NCBI GenBank assembly: GCA_900095095.1
Contig: FMBT01000301.1
Span: 248,001 to 312,000, forward strand
Length of the DNA: 64,000 nt
Direction: 5' to 3'
From: Fragilariopsis cylindrus CCMP1102
Lineage: Eukaryota; Bacillariophyta; Bacillariophyceae; Bacillariales; Bacillariaceae
Both the position numbers and the translations under genes were made by a program. Positions 20,401 to 33,202 of this stretch are shown one piece after another. Positions within the stretch are counted from its first letter, which is position 1. Every line of letters begins with the position of its first letter. The notes beneath the pieces are model-generated. The model searched no databases, was not told the origin of the DNA, and saw nothing but the letters and a program-made list of their open reading frames with translations.

Positions 20401-22612
20401 TTGTTCCTATTAGAAACATTGGTACTAATAGATACGATATATAATATCTGGTGGGAGAATGAATCAAATTATTTTTACTAACCAAATAGACATTCGCTAA
20501 TAATAATGCATTCACAATATTTAATACTACTAATACTAATTTTAAGATCCAATCATTCGTATAACACCAGTCAATGATTGTATCAATATAATTGGTGGTT
20601 TCTGTTATCAACAATAAAAATGAGGAATAATCATTGATATTTGTTCCTGTTGTTGTTTTTGTTCCTGTTGTTGTTTTTGTTGTGGTTGTTGTTATTATTG
20701 GTGTTGGTATTGGTGGTGTTATTGAGTTTGAGTCCATTTTTGCTAGTGGTAATAATGAAGCACTGAGAATATTAATAGAATCCGTCCATACAATCAATTC
20801 TTCAGCGTCAATATATTCGTAGGCATTTGGACACCATTCTTCTATAAGTATTCCTTTTGTTGGAATGGTAATTGGTGGAACATTATCGCCTCTATGGTTA
20901 TAGTTGCTATTGTTATTCATTGTTGTTGTTGTTGCCGGAAGAAGCGGTAGTAACGGCGGCGGTTGTTTGGTGGTAACTAGAAGTAAGGGTGTTTTGGTGG
21001 TACTGCTTTCAGCAGCTTTGTTATCATTGGCTGGTGATATCGTGGCGGCTGTTGTTGCAGTAGTTATTGTTGTTGTTGTTGGACTGATTGTTTCCTCCGT
21101 AGATAAACCAAAGAATTCATTCCATGGATCAAAGTCGCTGTTATCGTTGGTAGGGAATGATGTTCCTTGTTGTTGTTGTTGCAAATAACGATGACGATAA
21201 CGCCTCATGCTACTGTTATCGTTGTCGTCTTCGGTGTTCTCAATATTATGCTGCTTATTATCCCAATCATCATTATTGTTATGATGGTAAGGATCTGATT
21301 TCCGATCCCTTTCATGATCTTCATTTTCATTTTCATGATACTCCAGTAATAATTGTAGGAATGTATTATTATTAGAGTTAGTAACTAAATTTGTTTGTAT
21401 TTGTTGGATATTTTGTATGGAATTATATCCACTATAGGCTAATGTATCTATATCGATAGTTAATTGTGATAGATCATTTAAGACAATAGATTCGATTGAT
21501 TTCCAACCGACTTCTAATAATACAATACTTAGTATTGGTATGACTAGTGCAATGGACATATAGATGGATTGAATCCGCCACGATCGTAGTACATACAATT
21601 TACGTTTTGATCGTGATATACCTGCTTTACTTAATTGTATCATATTTAGTATATCACCACCCGCAATCCAATTATTTATTATATTTGTATTATTATTACT
21701 ATTTGTATCTCTATTATTTGACTCATCTCCTGTTGTTGTTATTTCAGCAACAACGATGTTGCCATTATTATGACCGTCCTCGTCCTCGTCCACGTTATTA
21801 TCATCATCGCTGCTATTAGGGTCACGATGATGACGATGACGACGACGTAACAAGCATCGTCGTCCATCTCTAATTCTAGCTCGTGTTTGAATACAACCTT
21901 TACCATATACCATTTTAAATCCTAGTAATAATAGTATCCATAAAATAAATGGTGTGATAATAAATAATCCAATAAATAATTTTAGACCATTTGTATAGTC
22001 ATTATTTGTTATGTTAGAAGAAACAGAAGATGATGATGATACACTAACACTACCAGCACCAGTACTACTATTACTACCAGTAATTACTGCTGCTAATAAT
22101 GTTGCTATTTGATTTGAATTATATATTCCTCGTGGTGCACGATGCATATTTATAACAACATTCGACTAACAACACAACACAGTAGAATTATTGTACAGTA
22201 GGAATTTTGTAAGAATGCATGGGACGTGAGGTGAGAGAAAGAGAGAGTGTGAGAAAGAGAGAGAGAGTGATGGATTGATATGAAGACGGAGACGAAAGAA
22301 AAATCAACAGTAGATAGGATCGAACATGAACTTTGATCATTTGGGAAAAGTACTTACGGGTTGATATGCAAATGCGGATAAAGCATCATCGTCTTCTTTC
22401 TCTTCATCAGTAGTAGTAGTAGTAGTATTATTTGCCATGACCGTAGTTTTTGTCTTCTTCTTCTTCTTGTCATTACCATCGTCTTCATTAGGGAATATAA
22501 GTGTTGCTAATTTACGTCGTTCCTGATGATGATGATGATCGTTACCACGACTACTGCTACTGCTTCTGCTATTATCGTCCATTATCATTGTCTTCGTCAT
22601 CGTCATCGTCAT
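17432..22612 (-). CDS. Large five-span membrane protein (prominin/tweety-like topology), paralogue B
   Basis: Three exons inferred: 22358-22612, 20099-22165 and 17432-19765 (1551 aa). Donors are GTAAGT and GTACGT; acceptors end TTAG; all junctions are phase 0. The first exon codes a Ser/His/Lys/Thr-rich tail. Exon 2 holds two spans (LFIGLFIITPFILWILLLLG; IYMSIALVIPILSIVLLE), a long loop with Asn/Thr/Asp runs, then two more (LVLVVLNIVNALLLANVYLV; LLVPMFLIGTICLLLISILS). Exon 3 holds a Cys-containing loop, the fifth span (LTIIWSTSFGITILCLILLT) and a cytoplasmic tail of about 600 residues rich in Ser, Asp and Asn. The loop before span 5 aligns with the gene at 24246-26757 (ACQRDMSFLPIAIDDLKQQI against ECGQEYAPIVELLKQLQGHI). 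The family name is tentative; the topology is clear. Confidence 0.75.
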
Positions 22613-24245
22613 CGTTATTGTTATATAATTGTCACAGCTATCTAGTCTAGTCTAGTCTAGTCTATTAGTGTCTTCTTCTTCTTCCTGTACAGTATAGGCA
22701 TGAACTTGATATCGGTATCAGTTTGAATGGAGAATGTTGAATGTTGAATGATGATGATGTTGAATTGAATTTGTTTCAAAATAAAGTTCCCTCTCGGAGA
22801 AGGTTTGATTTTTGAAATAACGTACTGCCGTTGTTTGCTTTGAGGGGAAACACATACACATACAGTACAAGCAATTGCGTTGTAAATAAGTAGTACAGTA
22901 ATTCGTGTGCGTCCAAAGAAATTAAAGTAATTTTATATTTCATTAACAAGATCTCTTTTTGTGTAGAGTAAGTAAAATTCAAAAATTTGAATTTGTCGAT
23001 TTTGCGCGCGAGGTCGTCCAGCAATTCTCTCGGTCGAATGTCAGACAAATAAAAACAGATTGAATCACGCACGCACGTTGAATCACGTTTTTTATTTTGC
23101 TTCTTCGTTTGACTGCGAACAGCAAAGATACCGTTTGAGGATTGATATTATTTATGCTCGATGGCGACTACGGATGGCTCAAGAAATAATCAGATAAATA
23201 GTCATGGTAGTAAAAGAAGAAGAAAGTTTCGGCGTTGACTTCTCTGCATTGGTTTACCCTGCATGCATAATAGCTTGTTGGGTATACGCGATACCTCGGG
23301 TTAGGAAAATTACTAAAGAAATTAAATGGAAAAAAAAACACCCCATCAATACACCATCCATGACAGTGCATGGGAATGCCATAGATCGTACCTCCATTGA
23401 TATATCGATCTGTGTAATACAAACTTATCAGACGAATTAAATATATCTGGGTCGAAAAGTTTCGGTGTATTTTGGTCATTTGGGGAAAATTCTTTGAGGT
23501 TGTTGTATAGCAAAGGGATGGCAGGCAAATTTTCGAATTGCCACAAGAGGTGCAAGTTTATAGACTTGATCAGTTCGATTCCATGTGTGCTACCTCTATT
23601 ATTGGTGATCCTAGACCGATCGGATCAGTGATGTGGTTCGAAAGTTGAGGAATTTTCTTTTTGTAGCGATATGGTCTGCGTGCGGGTGTTTCATTCTTTT
23701 TCTTTTGATTCGATGGGGTGATTTGGTGGAGTTAATCGCTTAATTAACACCACGCAACTAAATATATCACCTACACCCTGTAGAAGCCCTTGATTAGTAG
23801 TACTACAAACGATCGGTCGATTAGTGGATTAACAAGTACATGCCTACGAGTTTCATATTACCCTTTTACTTCATATACTGTTACTATTTTCCACATAGGA
23901 GGACGATTGAGCCACTCAATATGTATTATTTCTACCAACTTCTACTCAAGCTTTATCTGCCTTAACGACTACACGTACTGTATTATTATTTTTCTTAGAT
24001 GGTACAATTTTTAAACATTTTTTTATTACAATTATAAATAGCATGAACAGGGACAATACACTTTTTTCTTCTTTTGGTTTGGCTCGTTCTTTGTCTTATT
24101 TGGTATCTCTCTCGTCCCGACAGAAAGCAAATAATCCGATCTCTCCATTCCGTCCAACATTAATAAGTGAAGTCCATCATAATGACTTCACTTCACTTCA
24201 ACTATAAACTGCGAAAGTTATTAGATTACATACAAGAAACTTCAT
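22613..24245. other. Intergenic between the two paralogues
   Basis: It holds CTAGT repeats (about 22640-22662), TACTGTAC-type words near the start and LRR-like relics on the minus strand (see 23150-23640). I see no intact gene. A 78-codon plus-strand frame at 23204-23440 has no domain and overlaps the relic. Confidence 0.5.
23150..23640 (-). pseudogene. Leucine-rich-repeat-like relic
   Basis: The minus strand at 23346-23555 reads LLWQFENLPAIPLLYNNLKE, then DPDIFNSSDKFVLH. This looks like one or two degenerate leucine-rich repeats (pattern 'F.NLPAIP.L..NLK.L'). The frame is short and broken on both sides. A related stretch lies at about 31980-32240 (QFKNLPAQIEPNLTE, minus strand), and the DNA of both aligns loosely. 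I infer fragments of a decayed LRR gene family. Confidence 0.35.
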
Positions 24246-26757
24246 CTAGTAATGGTTCGTATCAGTATCATTGTTGGCAGTTTTACTACCATTGTTACTA
24301 ATGATATCCCCATCTACACCAACATCAACACCAACATCAACATCAACACCAATAGCAACATCAATTGCATCCATCATAGATTCTGATGCAATAGCTTCAA
24401 TATTTGATCCTCCATCACTAAGAGTATCAAATGCTTGAAGATGCAGATCACTCTCATAAACATCTTCGTCAAAAGCATCCTCATCACCTGGAAGACGACC
24501 GATACCACCTAATCCTGTGTTACCACCACTTTCTGGTGTAGGTGCTGTTGCACTTTCATCGTCGTCGTCGTCATCATCTTCTTCCGATGTACCATATAAA
24601 CTTTTTTCACCATCATCACCATTACCAGAATCATAATAATAATATCCAAGAGGATAATATGCACCACGGAACATGATACATAAACAACCAAAGAATGCTA
24701 TGCATACAGTGCATGCGAATACCCACGTGGCACCAACAATACTGTACGTGCATGTTGCATCGTATATAGCATTGGTATATAGTGGGACAATGTTTTGACA
24801 TGTCAATAAATTTAATGCTCTGATACTTGTTTTGGATAATACATCAATATGTCCCTGCAATTGTTTTAATAATTCTACAATTGGTGCATATTCTTGTCCA
24901 CATTCTTGTGATAATTGTTGTAATGTAGTAGTCTCAATAGAGCGTAAAAATACGTTTAACACCTTCTCTCCCTTAGCCTGTTGTTGAAAGAAAAACACAA
25001 TTAAAAAAGAAGCGGGAACACGCAACAAAAAGGAAGAAACAAGAAACAGAATTGATGAGAACATATGATGGTATATGGTATAATAAGAAAACAAGATAAA
25101 CGTTCAACTCGACGCTTTGTCATCCTATCCCATCCCATCCCATCCCATGCCTGCCTGTATCGGCACAGTGTGTGTTTGTTCGTTCATACCACTCGCCGAC
25201 GAATGTCGTTACCATTCCATAAACCCTGTCCAAAATAAATTTAAACAAATTATAGATAAAAACTTACCAAATCATCATAATGATCTTCTAAAAATAACCA
25301 TGGATTACTAAAACCTTTTGTGGAATCACATTGATTTGCATAAAATAAAATAACATCATATGCAAAATTTTCATTACTACTACCAGTTGTTGCTATATCT
25401 GCATTTTGCACATTTGTAGAAAATATACTATCATTAACGGTAGAAGAACTACCAGAATATGCACCGTTTGGTTCTAAACTTGTTACTACATTTGCAGTTG
25501 GATAGGCACGATTCATTATATTCAATATACTGGTTTCCGGTGTTGGTGCACAAAAATCAGAATTACCTTCAATTGCTAATGCCATCCATCCCGATGCCAC
25601 TATAGCAGCTAATGTCAACAAGCACATAATTGGTAAGATACACCATGTAATGAATGTATAAAATTCTTCTGAAAATACATCATACCATCCCATAACAACT
25701 GCGATTAATAAAAATGCTGGTATAATAAAATAAGGTAACATAATTGCTGTCACTTTGGAAGAATTTTCAAATTGTAAATTTTGTTGTAGAATAGTATCCA
25801 CTTTTGTAGTGATTGCAGTTGTTTGACTAACAGCATTTGATACATCTTGTAAATATGAATCAATAAAGTCATCGAGATTTGTTAATGCATTATAGGTATC
25901 TTGTCCAATACTACGTATTGATTCTTCTGTACCTGATCCTTTGGGTTGTAATGGACATATATCACTATTCAAAAAATCAATTAATTCATCACGGATTGGT
26001 TTTGCTTTGGAGGATACCACTCGAATATTATCTACAATACTTAGGACTTCGATTTCGATGGATTGGACATCATTATTTGTGTATTGTATCGTATCGGATA
26101 AACCTTGTAATTCATGTAATCCCTTTGTGACTAATAGTATAGTACAGATCATAATCATAAATGATGACATACTTAATATAATACGTCCTGTATTTGATTT
26201 CCAGGATTCTTTTTTATATGGATATCCTGCAAATACACCTACATGACGTGGTCCGACACATTTTAAGATACCTAATATTATACACCAACATACAAAAATG
26301 GATGTAATGAAGACACCAACAAATAATAGTCCTAATGCATAATCTTCTGGTGAATCTGTAAATAATAAACTAATATCATTCGAATGACTAAATCTTGGTA
26401 ATGTCACAAATGATGATGCCGTTGATAACTGTAAGTACGGTAGTAGTAGTAGTAGTAGTAGTAGTAGAGAGAGACAGAGAAAGAAAGAAGGAAACGAATA
26501 ATCATTACAAGTTGTGGGTTAGATTAAATTTCGGACTTGGAACGGAACGGACAGAGGGGGGAAGGTTGACAATTGAATACCAATACAATACAAACACAAC
26601 CCAACACAAAACAAATAGATAAACAACTTACAGGATTATATTCTTCTCTATACATTAATGGATTACCTAATATATAATCTTTCACAAAATCATTATTATT
26701 TCCATCAAAATCAAATTGATCATCTAATCCTGGTAATAAATCAATTGCATCTGACAT
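24246..26757 (-). CDS. Five-span membrane protein (prominin/tweety-like topology), paralogue A
   Basis: Three exons inferred: 26632-26757, 25268-26428 and 24246-24977 (672 aa). Donors are GTAAGT; acceptors are CTTACAG and CAACAG; both introns are phase 0. After an acidic 42-residue N terminus come span 1 (about 73-98, LGLLFVGVFITSIFVCWCII), span 2 (about 124-147), a roughly 120-residue helical loop, spans 3 and 4 (about 269-328), a roughly 175-residue loop with several Cys, and span 5 (about 505-531, VGATWVFACTVCIAFFGCLC). An acidic tail of about 140 residues follows. Five spans with large loops after spans 2 and 4 is the prominin/TTYH layout; homology to those families is unproven. It is adjacent to and parallel with its larger paralogue (17432-22612), so probably a tandem duplication. 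Confidence 0.8.
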
Positions 26758-27953
26758 GATTAAACTAAACTAGTCTGGAAACAGAAGCAACAACGAAACC
26801 GATGACGTTGACGACGACGTGAGGCGTTAGATAATTAATGTTCTTCAAGTATTCGCTTGATAATATATCTCTCAATGCTCTATGGAGTTCGTCTACTACA
26901 GTATCGTAGAATGTATGTCTTGATCAGTCTCTCACTCTCTCTCTCTCTCACTCTCTCATACACACACTCTCTCTGTCTCTCTCTCTATTTCTTTCCTACA
27001 ATGAAACGAGTACAGTACTAGTATACAGCGAAGAATGCTTTCTTTGTTTTGTACGTCTAAAGTTTCAATCGCCGTACAGTACTAACCACTAACTTTTCTT
27101 CTCTCTTGAATGACTTGCTGCGCTTTACCGGTAGTAAATAAGCGATAATAGATGAGAGCGTTAGATGCGCATGTCGCGTTCGATGGGGTATGACATGAAA
27201 TGTTGTGGTTCGGCTTTTGTGTTCTTTATATTTTTTTAATTAGAAGGTTGTGTTATAAAGTACAATAGCCTACTAGTATATTACGAATATCCTACGTACT
27301 GTATTTTATTATACTCTACTAGTACAGTGCGTATATACGTACTGTAAGTTGTTAAATGGATTAATTTCTTTTTTCAAATTCAGCGAGAATGAATGAAGTC
27401 GCAAACGTCTCATTGTTTTGGTTCGCGGAAAAGAAATGAATGAATCAATCGAATCGAATGAGCAGTCAGTCAAGTCAAGTCAATCATACCCACACGTGTA
27501 GTCAATAATACTCGATCATTCATTGTTATTCGATTCATTCATTCGCGTGCGTGATTCGATACAGGAGTACAGACACTTAATCTGTTTTCGGGGATTCTGA
27601 CCCTTTTCTCTCTCTCTTTTTGGCTACCGTATGCCCCTAAAAAGAAAGGGATTTATGATAACAACAATACAGGTAGTTTGTGATTAACAGTAATACAATA
27701 CTATCTAATAATACTAGGCTAGGGTAATATATAGAATGAGACTTAATAAATAGATCATCACTTCAAGAAGGAAGAGATTTGAGTTGCGCGTTCAAGATAT
27801 ATATTCAACATTAAATAACAATTCGATTTTCTGTTTTGTTCACACTAAGATAGGTGTCGATCTTCTTTCCGAAACATAGAAGCAATCCATACATGTTCCG
27901 GCTATAGTTTCTCACTACAGTACTTGATGTTTGCCATGTTATGATTTCTTTCT
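26758..27953. other. Intergenic between paralogue A and the fasciclin gene
   Basis: It contains a CT-rich tract (about 26930-26992; GA in the sense of the minus-strand gene starting at 26757), GTACAGTACTAG words near 27012 and 27076, and the left copy of a diverged repeat (27391-27710). No gene is recognised. Confidence 0.5.
27391..27710 (+). repeat. Diverged direct repeat, left copy
   Basis: It aligns with 30785-31095. Shared blocks in order: GCAAACGTCTCATTGTTTTG, GTTCGCGGAAAAGAAATGAA, CGAATGAGCAGTCAGT, CGCGTGCGTGATTCGAT, TCTGTTTTCGGGG, ATTCTGACCCTTTTCTCTCT and GTAGTTTG.GATTAA. Spacing differs by small indels and microsatellite changes. The pair flanks the fasciclin gene. Confidence 0.8.
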
Positions 27954-30070
27954 TTATCCCTCCAACTCCTCATAATATTTATACAATGGTGATTTGTCAC
28001 GAAGGTATGGGTCGTCATCTTCTAATAACTTTGTATACAAAGAATTCGGTCCATCATAATAGATACCGTATTCATCATCTGGAGCTAATCTCAAATCATA
28101 TCCTAATTCCAAAAGCATTGGATAAATAGTAGTTTTGAATCCAGAATTACCTACTACTAACCATTTCACGTTCGGATCTTGTGTCCCGGTTGGTTTTTCA
28201 GTCACATTGAATGCTTTTTTGATTCTGTCAATATCAATACGTCCTTGGCCCAATGTACTTTCGGGACGGTCCTCCCGTGAGATAGCATATTTGAATTCTA
28301 ATTTTGCACCATACTTTCCTTGTTGTTGAAACAGTTCACGTACTAAATCATTCGAGGGTGTTTTGGTCCATCCCCATTCCACATTCGACCAATACGAATC
28401 CGCTAACAAAATAGTAACCTTCTTTGTTTGTGGACTTTTTAATTCACTGAGTGCTACGACATTAATTTCTGTTGGAGCAATCCCCTGTCCAATGAAATTA
28501 ATTGTATACGGTCCATCCAGGGGACCACGTTTTACATTGATATTGTTGGCAAAATATCCAACCTTACAATCATCACCAACATATAAGGATTGTTCGGGAC
28601 GTTCCGTAAACAACACATCTTCCCCCAATGGAAGTTCATATAACAATCGACTCATTCCTAATTGACATGATTCGCCAGCCACACAATCTGTTCTTGGGTT
28701 CCCATCCTTATCAAATTCGTATTTGGACGTCGTTACTTTGACCATCAATTCAACTGTGTTGTTTTGCATAGGGCCTACGGGACTTTATTATATATACAAA
28801 CAACATACCACATAACATAGTACAAATACAAATCGAGAAAAGAAGCAATACGTCGTACGTACGTACGTGAGGGATATATGATATGGATAAATGGAAACAA
28901 CACATTTCATAGAATTGATGCATTCACTAAAACTATACGATATGATACGATTCCATTTATACACATACATACCTGTACGCACGAGTTCCTGTGACACCCT
29001 TAAATCCACTGTATCGTGGACCACCTGGTACACCGGTATAATTCCACCATTCACGTGTGGGTGCCAAGCGGAAATAATCACCTACACCGACATCAATATA
29101 CGATGGACCATACCCAGTATCTGGAAATTGCAATTCACTTTCATCCTTGCATAACTTGAATGTCACCTTGATAATCCGTCCTTCATCGTCATCTTGAAGG
29201 AATTCTCGTGCAATTAATGTACGACGAAACAATTGATTGCCCTTAACATCAATTAATTCTGGTTCGGAATTGTTATGTCGTGCACACGTACCGACTACAT
29301 CGATATTATGATCACTATCATGATCATCATCGTTGTTGCCCGCAATATTGAGATTGGGCAATAGCAAATTGTCCACTCCATGTAATATACCATTGCAAAC
29401 GGAAATGTCGGCTTTAACAATTTTCGGCATTGTTCCCAAGGCGGAATTACCACGACCCGTTTGGTACTTCTCGGCACCCTTCATGGCACATTTAGTTCTT
29501 GATTCTTGCCCATTCATTGTCTCAACTGTACCAGTACAAATCAAATCATCAAACGTCATAATCTCTCCTTCAAGAACATGAAACTTCATAATAGTAGCGT
29601 AGTCGTCAGTGACAGATGACGGCATTCCTTCGAAAGCCTCATTGTTAGGTGCAAATAGAGTCCATTTACCATCTATAAATGCATCGGCCAACTCATACTC
29701 TTGGAGCACATCGCAAAGGGTGGAGTAATCATCAGTGGAACACAAATAGTCCACTATCAATGTATTACAATATAACATAAAAGAAAGAAGGTCGCGTGCG
29801 GTTGTTGAGGATCATTGTTGACAATAGTAGATATTTTTCGAATATTACATTTCTTCGACATCACGGTATTGCTTGTCACAAATAATTATTTATCTACGGT
29901 AACTTACTGATCGAAAGACAACTGTTCTCATCATCATTTTCATCTTGAAGGTGTCTCCCAAAACGTCGATCCTTCGCTTGGGTATTTCGGATACCAGCAG
30001 CATTTGACAAAAGAACTTCCATCATCACCCCAACGGCGATGAAAGTCAGAGCATTAGTATTTATCTTCAT
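27954..30070 (-). CDS. Secreted fasciclin (FAS1)-domain protein
   Basis: Three exons inferred: 29908-30070, 28973-29753 and 27954-28782 (590 aa). Junctions: ATCA|GTAAGT to GATAG|TGGAC, and ACAG|GTATGT to AAAG|TCCCG, both restoring frame. Exon 1 gives a signal peptide (KINTNALTFIAVGVMMEVLL), followed by RRFGRH, a possible processing site. The FAS1 domain (about 55-200) shows both conserved blocks: WTLFAPNNEAF and CNGILHGVDNLLLPN. After it lie about 390 residues I cannot assign. They include PSYIDVGVGDYFRLAPTREW, a Cys-containing stretch (DCVAGESCQLGM) and a possible alpha/beta region (KVTILLADSYWSN...KWLVVGNSGFKTTIYPMLLELG). FAS1 proteins usually act in cell adhesion or extracellular matrix. 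Confidence 0.8.
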
Positions 30071-30572
30071 AGCTACTAGGATTACGTGCCACTTGTTGTT
30101 GCTGCTTTTATGATTATTTGATCTTGATTATGATCGTGATTGTGCTTCTAATTCAATTGTGAATTGAATTTTTTTATGAGAAGACTGTGAGTGTGAGCGT
30201 TAGGATTTGGATATGATCAGATCTTTTATTGATCTGCAAGAGATGGGTTTCTCTCTACATCCGTGATGCATGATGAACATTTCTGTCTCTGGCATTACCA
30301 ATAATATATAATCACTCCTTGCCGGTTCCTCCCAAAAACAAGTTTTCCATACAGGTTGATTCTGAAACGCGGCGGTATTGGCAAATAAAAACTACATGAC
30401 GGATCCATGCACGATTTATTGGTTGAAGTTCAATACAGTAATTAATGCAACATTTGTAATCAATCCAGTACCAAAGATAAATGTTAGTTATATGCGTGGA
30501 CGAAGTCTACTAACCATGTGACATGCCATGCATCCCAATACAGTTTGTTGCTGATTCACAAAATGATTTTTG

Positions 30573-30762
30573 TACAAATAGTGGCGAAGGTCTCTTGTGC
30601 TCCAGCGTCAACCACGTAGAATATTCACACTTTGTTCTCGTGAGACAAAATGATATCTTATTTTCATTACGTTTTTGTGTGAACTGGTAGGCCCTACAAG
30701 AAATGGCGAAGGTCTATTGTGCTCTATCGTCAACCACGTATGGTCACACTTTGTTCTCGTGC
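30573..30762 (+). repeat. Imperfect tandem repeat, about 120 bp apart
   Basis: Two copies (about 30580-30645 and 30700-30760) of 'TGGCGAAGGTCT.TTGTGCTC' followed by CGTCAACCACGTA and CACACTTTGTTCTCGTG. They lie upstream of the fasciclin gene start (30070) and next to the right copy of the diverged repeat. Confidence 0.7.
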
Positions 30763-30784
30763 CAAATCGCAATTCTCATTTTTT

Positions 30785-31095
30785 ACTATCGCAAACGTCT
30801 CATTGTTTTGTTCGCGGAAAAGAAATGAATGAAATCAATCAATCAATCAATTCAATCGAATGAGCAGTCAGTAAAAGTCAACAGGATTGTGTCATTCGAT
30901 TCGCGTGCGTGATTCGATTGAATCGAATCACGCACTCCTCAGTCTGTTTTCGGGGGAATCGATTCTGACCCTTTTCTCTCTCTTTTTGGCTATGCCTGCC
31001 CCTAAAAGGGATTTGAGATAAAAGAGTAGTACAAGAACAACATGCACAGTAACATAACAATAGTACGGGTAGTTTGGGATTAATACAATACAAGG
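30785..31095 (+). repeat. Diverged direct repeat, right copy
   Basis: Partner of 27391-27710, in the same orientation about 3.4 kb away. It has lost or gained a few simple-repeat units (AATC runs near 30832-30850). It ends near the shared GTAGTTTG.GATTAA.ACAATAC. Confidence 0.8.
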
Positions 31096-31979
31096 AAGAG
31101 AGTTGAGTTAATTAGCTGCAAGTGATATGATGTACCAGAAAGCAAGGAAAATGTGAGGTAGGTGGCTAGCTGGCTCATAGTACTACTAGGTTATTAGAAG
31201 GTATATAATATGTAGTACATAAAGGTAATATGTAGTATGCAGCAAAAGTGGGTGGACAATCTCTTACATACAAGAACTACTACTTGATACCTGGCACTTT
31301 TACACCCACATTGAGAGAGGAGTAAGTTGAGTTGAGTCTTTTGTGAAATATCAAGACACACTCATTCTCAACAGTGAGCAGCAGAGCACAGTTCAGAACA
31401 ACCAGCCAGCCTGAGAGGTGCATTGGGCTAAAGATGTGATGGTGGTGGTACGGTGGTGTATGGAACAGAAAACTAGAATAACCATAGAGTCCTATCTTGT
31501 GTTGTGAAGGAAACTCCTTTGTGTGTGTGTGTGTGTGTGTTGAAAGACAAGACTACAATCTACTACTCTGTTGAGTCTACTAATAATATGAAGAATATAG
31601 CAGGTAGGTGCTTCTCTCCCCTGCCTGTCCCCCAAGCGTCTGACCATACATTAGAACAGGGGAACTGTGTGATGTGGCAGTTGGAAGATTCATTGTCAGT
31701 ATATAAAAACCAACCATTTTAGTTCTATTCATTATTATAGAACACCATCAGTAGTAGTTAAGATAAGATGGTAAATGTTTTTCCTATTTGTGGTGGTGCG
31801 GTGGTGCTCTGTACTAGTTTCAGTCAACAGTCTGCCAACCCACATATAAACTTTATTGTTTTATTATATATTTTTATACAGATTATTTGTGCTATCTATT
31901 ACCATAGCAATCCCCCCAATCACCGATCAATGGCCACAATTAAAAGGAGAGGGGGAATGCTAGGTCTCACCACCTGATG

Positions 31980-32240
31980 TTAAGTTTTCTTGGACTGCAC
32001 AAAATACCTTGCATTAGGAAAATGATTGAAGAATTTGGATGACAAAGGGAATTCATATCTATCTGTTTGATACACAAATTTGTAAAAAGAATTGAAGATA
32101 TATGTACTCTTCAGTGAGATTTGGTTCAATTTGGGCAGGCAGATTTTTAAATTGCCAGCACAAGATTTGCATAAGAGACAGAGATTAAAAATTGAACATT
32201 AGACTATGAGCTGAGGAACAAATAATACAGTATTACAGTC
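31980..32240 (-). pseudogene. Leucine-rich-repeat-like relic
   Basis: The minus strand reads LMQILCWQFKNLPAQIEPNL over about 32100-32180, resembling the relic at 23346-23555 (LLWQFENLPAIPLLYNNL). Stops interrupt the frame further on. A third 'LRNLPASW' occurs on the minus strand near 32960. These are probably decayed copies of one gene family. Confidence 0.3.
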
Positions 32241-32984
32241 TCTGGCCGGTTTTACTATTAGAGTGCTAGAAGGGAACCACTGCCAACGGGTATGTTATAC
32301 GTGTGTGTGTGTTTTTAACAAAGAAAAATATCATTTGTCTCTTTCTGTAGAGTAAAATTTAGATTGCTAAAATCCATCCACCTTTACATGACTTCACTCC
32401 TTCTTCTACTAGTAGGGGTGTTGGATGCTGTCTCACTGTGCATTATGTAGGGTAATTTGTAATAACCCAAATATTAGCACATAAAAGCTTGCAGCAGGAG
32501 GTATGCATCAGAAGAAGGGTGTGTTTCAATGTTCTGGTGCTGGTCCAATTCCTGCTTGTTGGTTGGTTACTAGCAGAAAACAACTTACATCACACTTTCT
32601 CCAACTTATGTGTCAGGTGGGAATTCTCTTTCAGTATGTAAAGGTCAAATGTTCAGTTTGTATTTACCAAAGCACCATCATCAGTAATTGCTCAAGATAC
32701 AGTCATTTACTTTTGTTCATCGTGGAGAAAAGTCAATCAGTGCAGTTAGGAAAGTAGGACCTTTGGTGCCACTTTTTTATCTATGACTCTTGTAAGTTTA
32801 ATTGATAGTAGGCACCAGGAAGCTGTGTTGCTATTGCTGATATACTGTCCAACCAAGAGCTATCATCATAGCATTTGAGTCAGCAGTCATCAGTCACTAA
32901 TCACTCTGAAAATACCAGTAGACAATACATTGGAAGTTGGGACTACCAGGAGGCAGGCAAATTCCTCAAGAAAGAAAGGGAATC

Positions 32985-33202
32985 AGCATGCCTTGAAGGA
33001 CACCAAAAGCAGTTTGCCCATCACAAACATGACACCATCCATGTAATCATATCACTATGCTATTTTGAGAATGATTACTAACAGGGAAGTTCATAAGGAG
33101 TTTCTTATATTTTGATCAGTTTGCTTTGAAGAACACCACAAGCAGTTTATCCACTAAAACTTGACACTACCTATCGAAAATTATATCAGTATGCTTTGAG
33201 GA
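32985..33202 (+). repeat. Diverged tandem repeat, period about 134 bp
   Basis: Two copies of 'GC.TTGAAG.ACACCA.AAGCAGTTT.CCA' followed by 'ATATCA.TATGCT.TTTGAG' (about 32987-33066 and 33121-33202), with many point differences. Function unknown. Confidence 0.55.

Noticed and set aside
23204-23440. 78-codon plus-strand frame that looks like a small protein
   Set aside because: It overlaps LRR-like sequence on the other strand and the related DNA at about 32 kb does not keep this frame.
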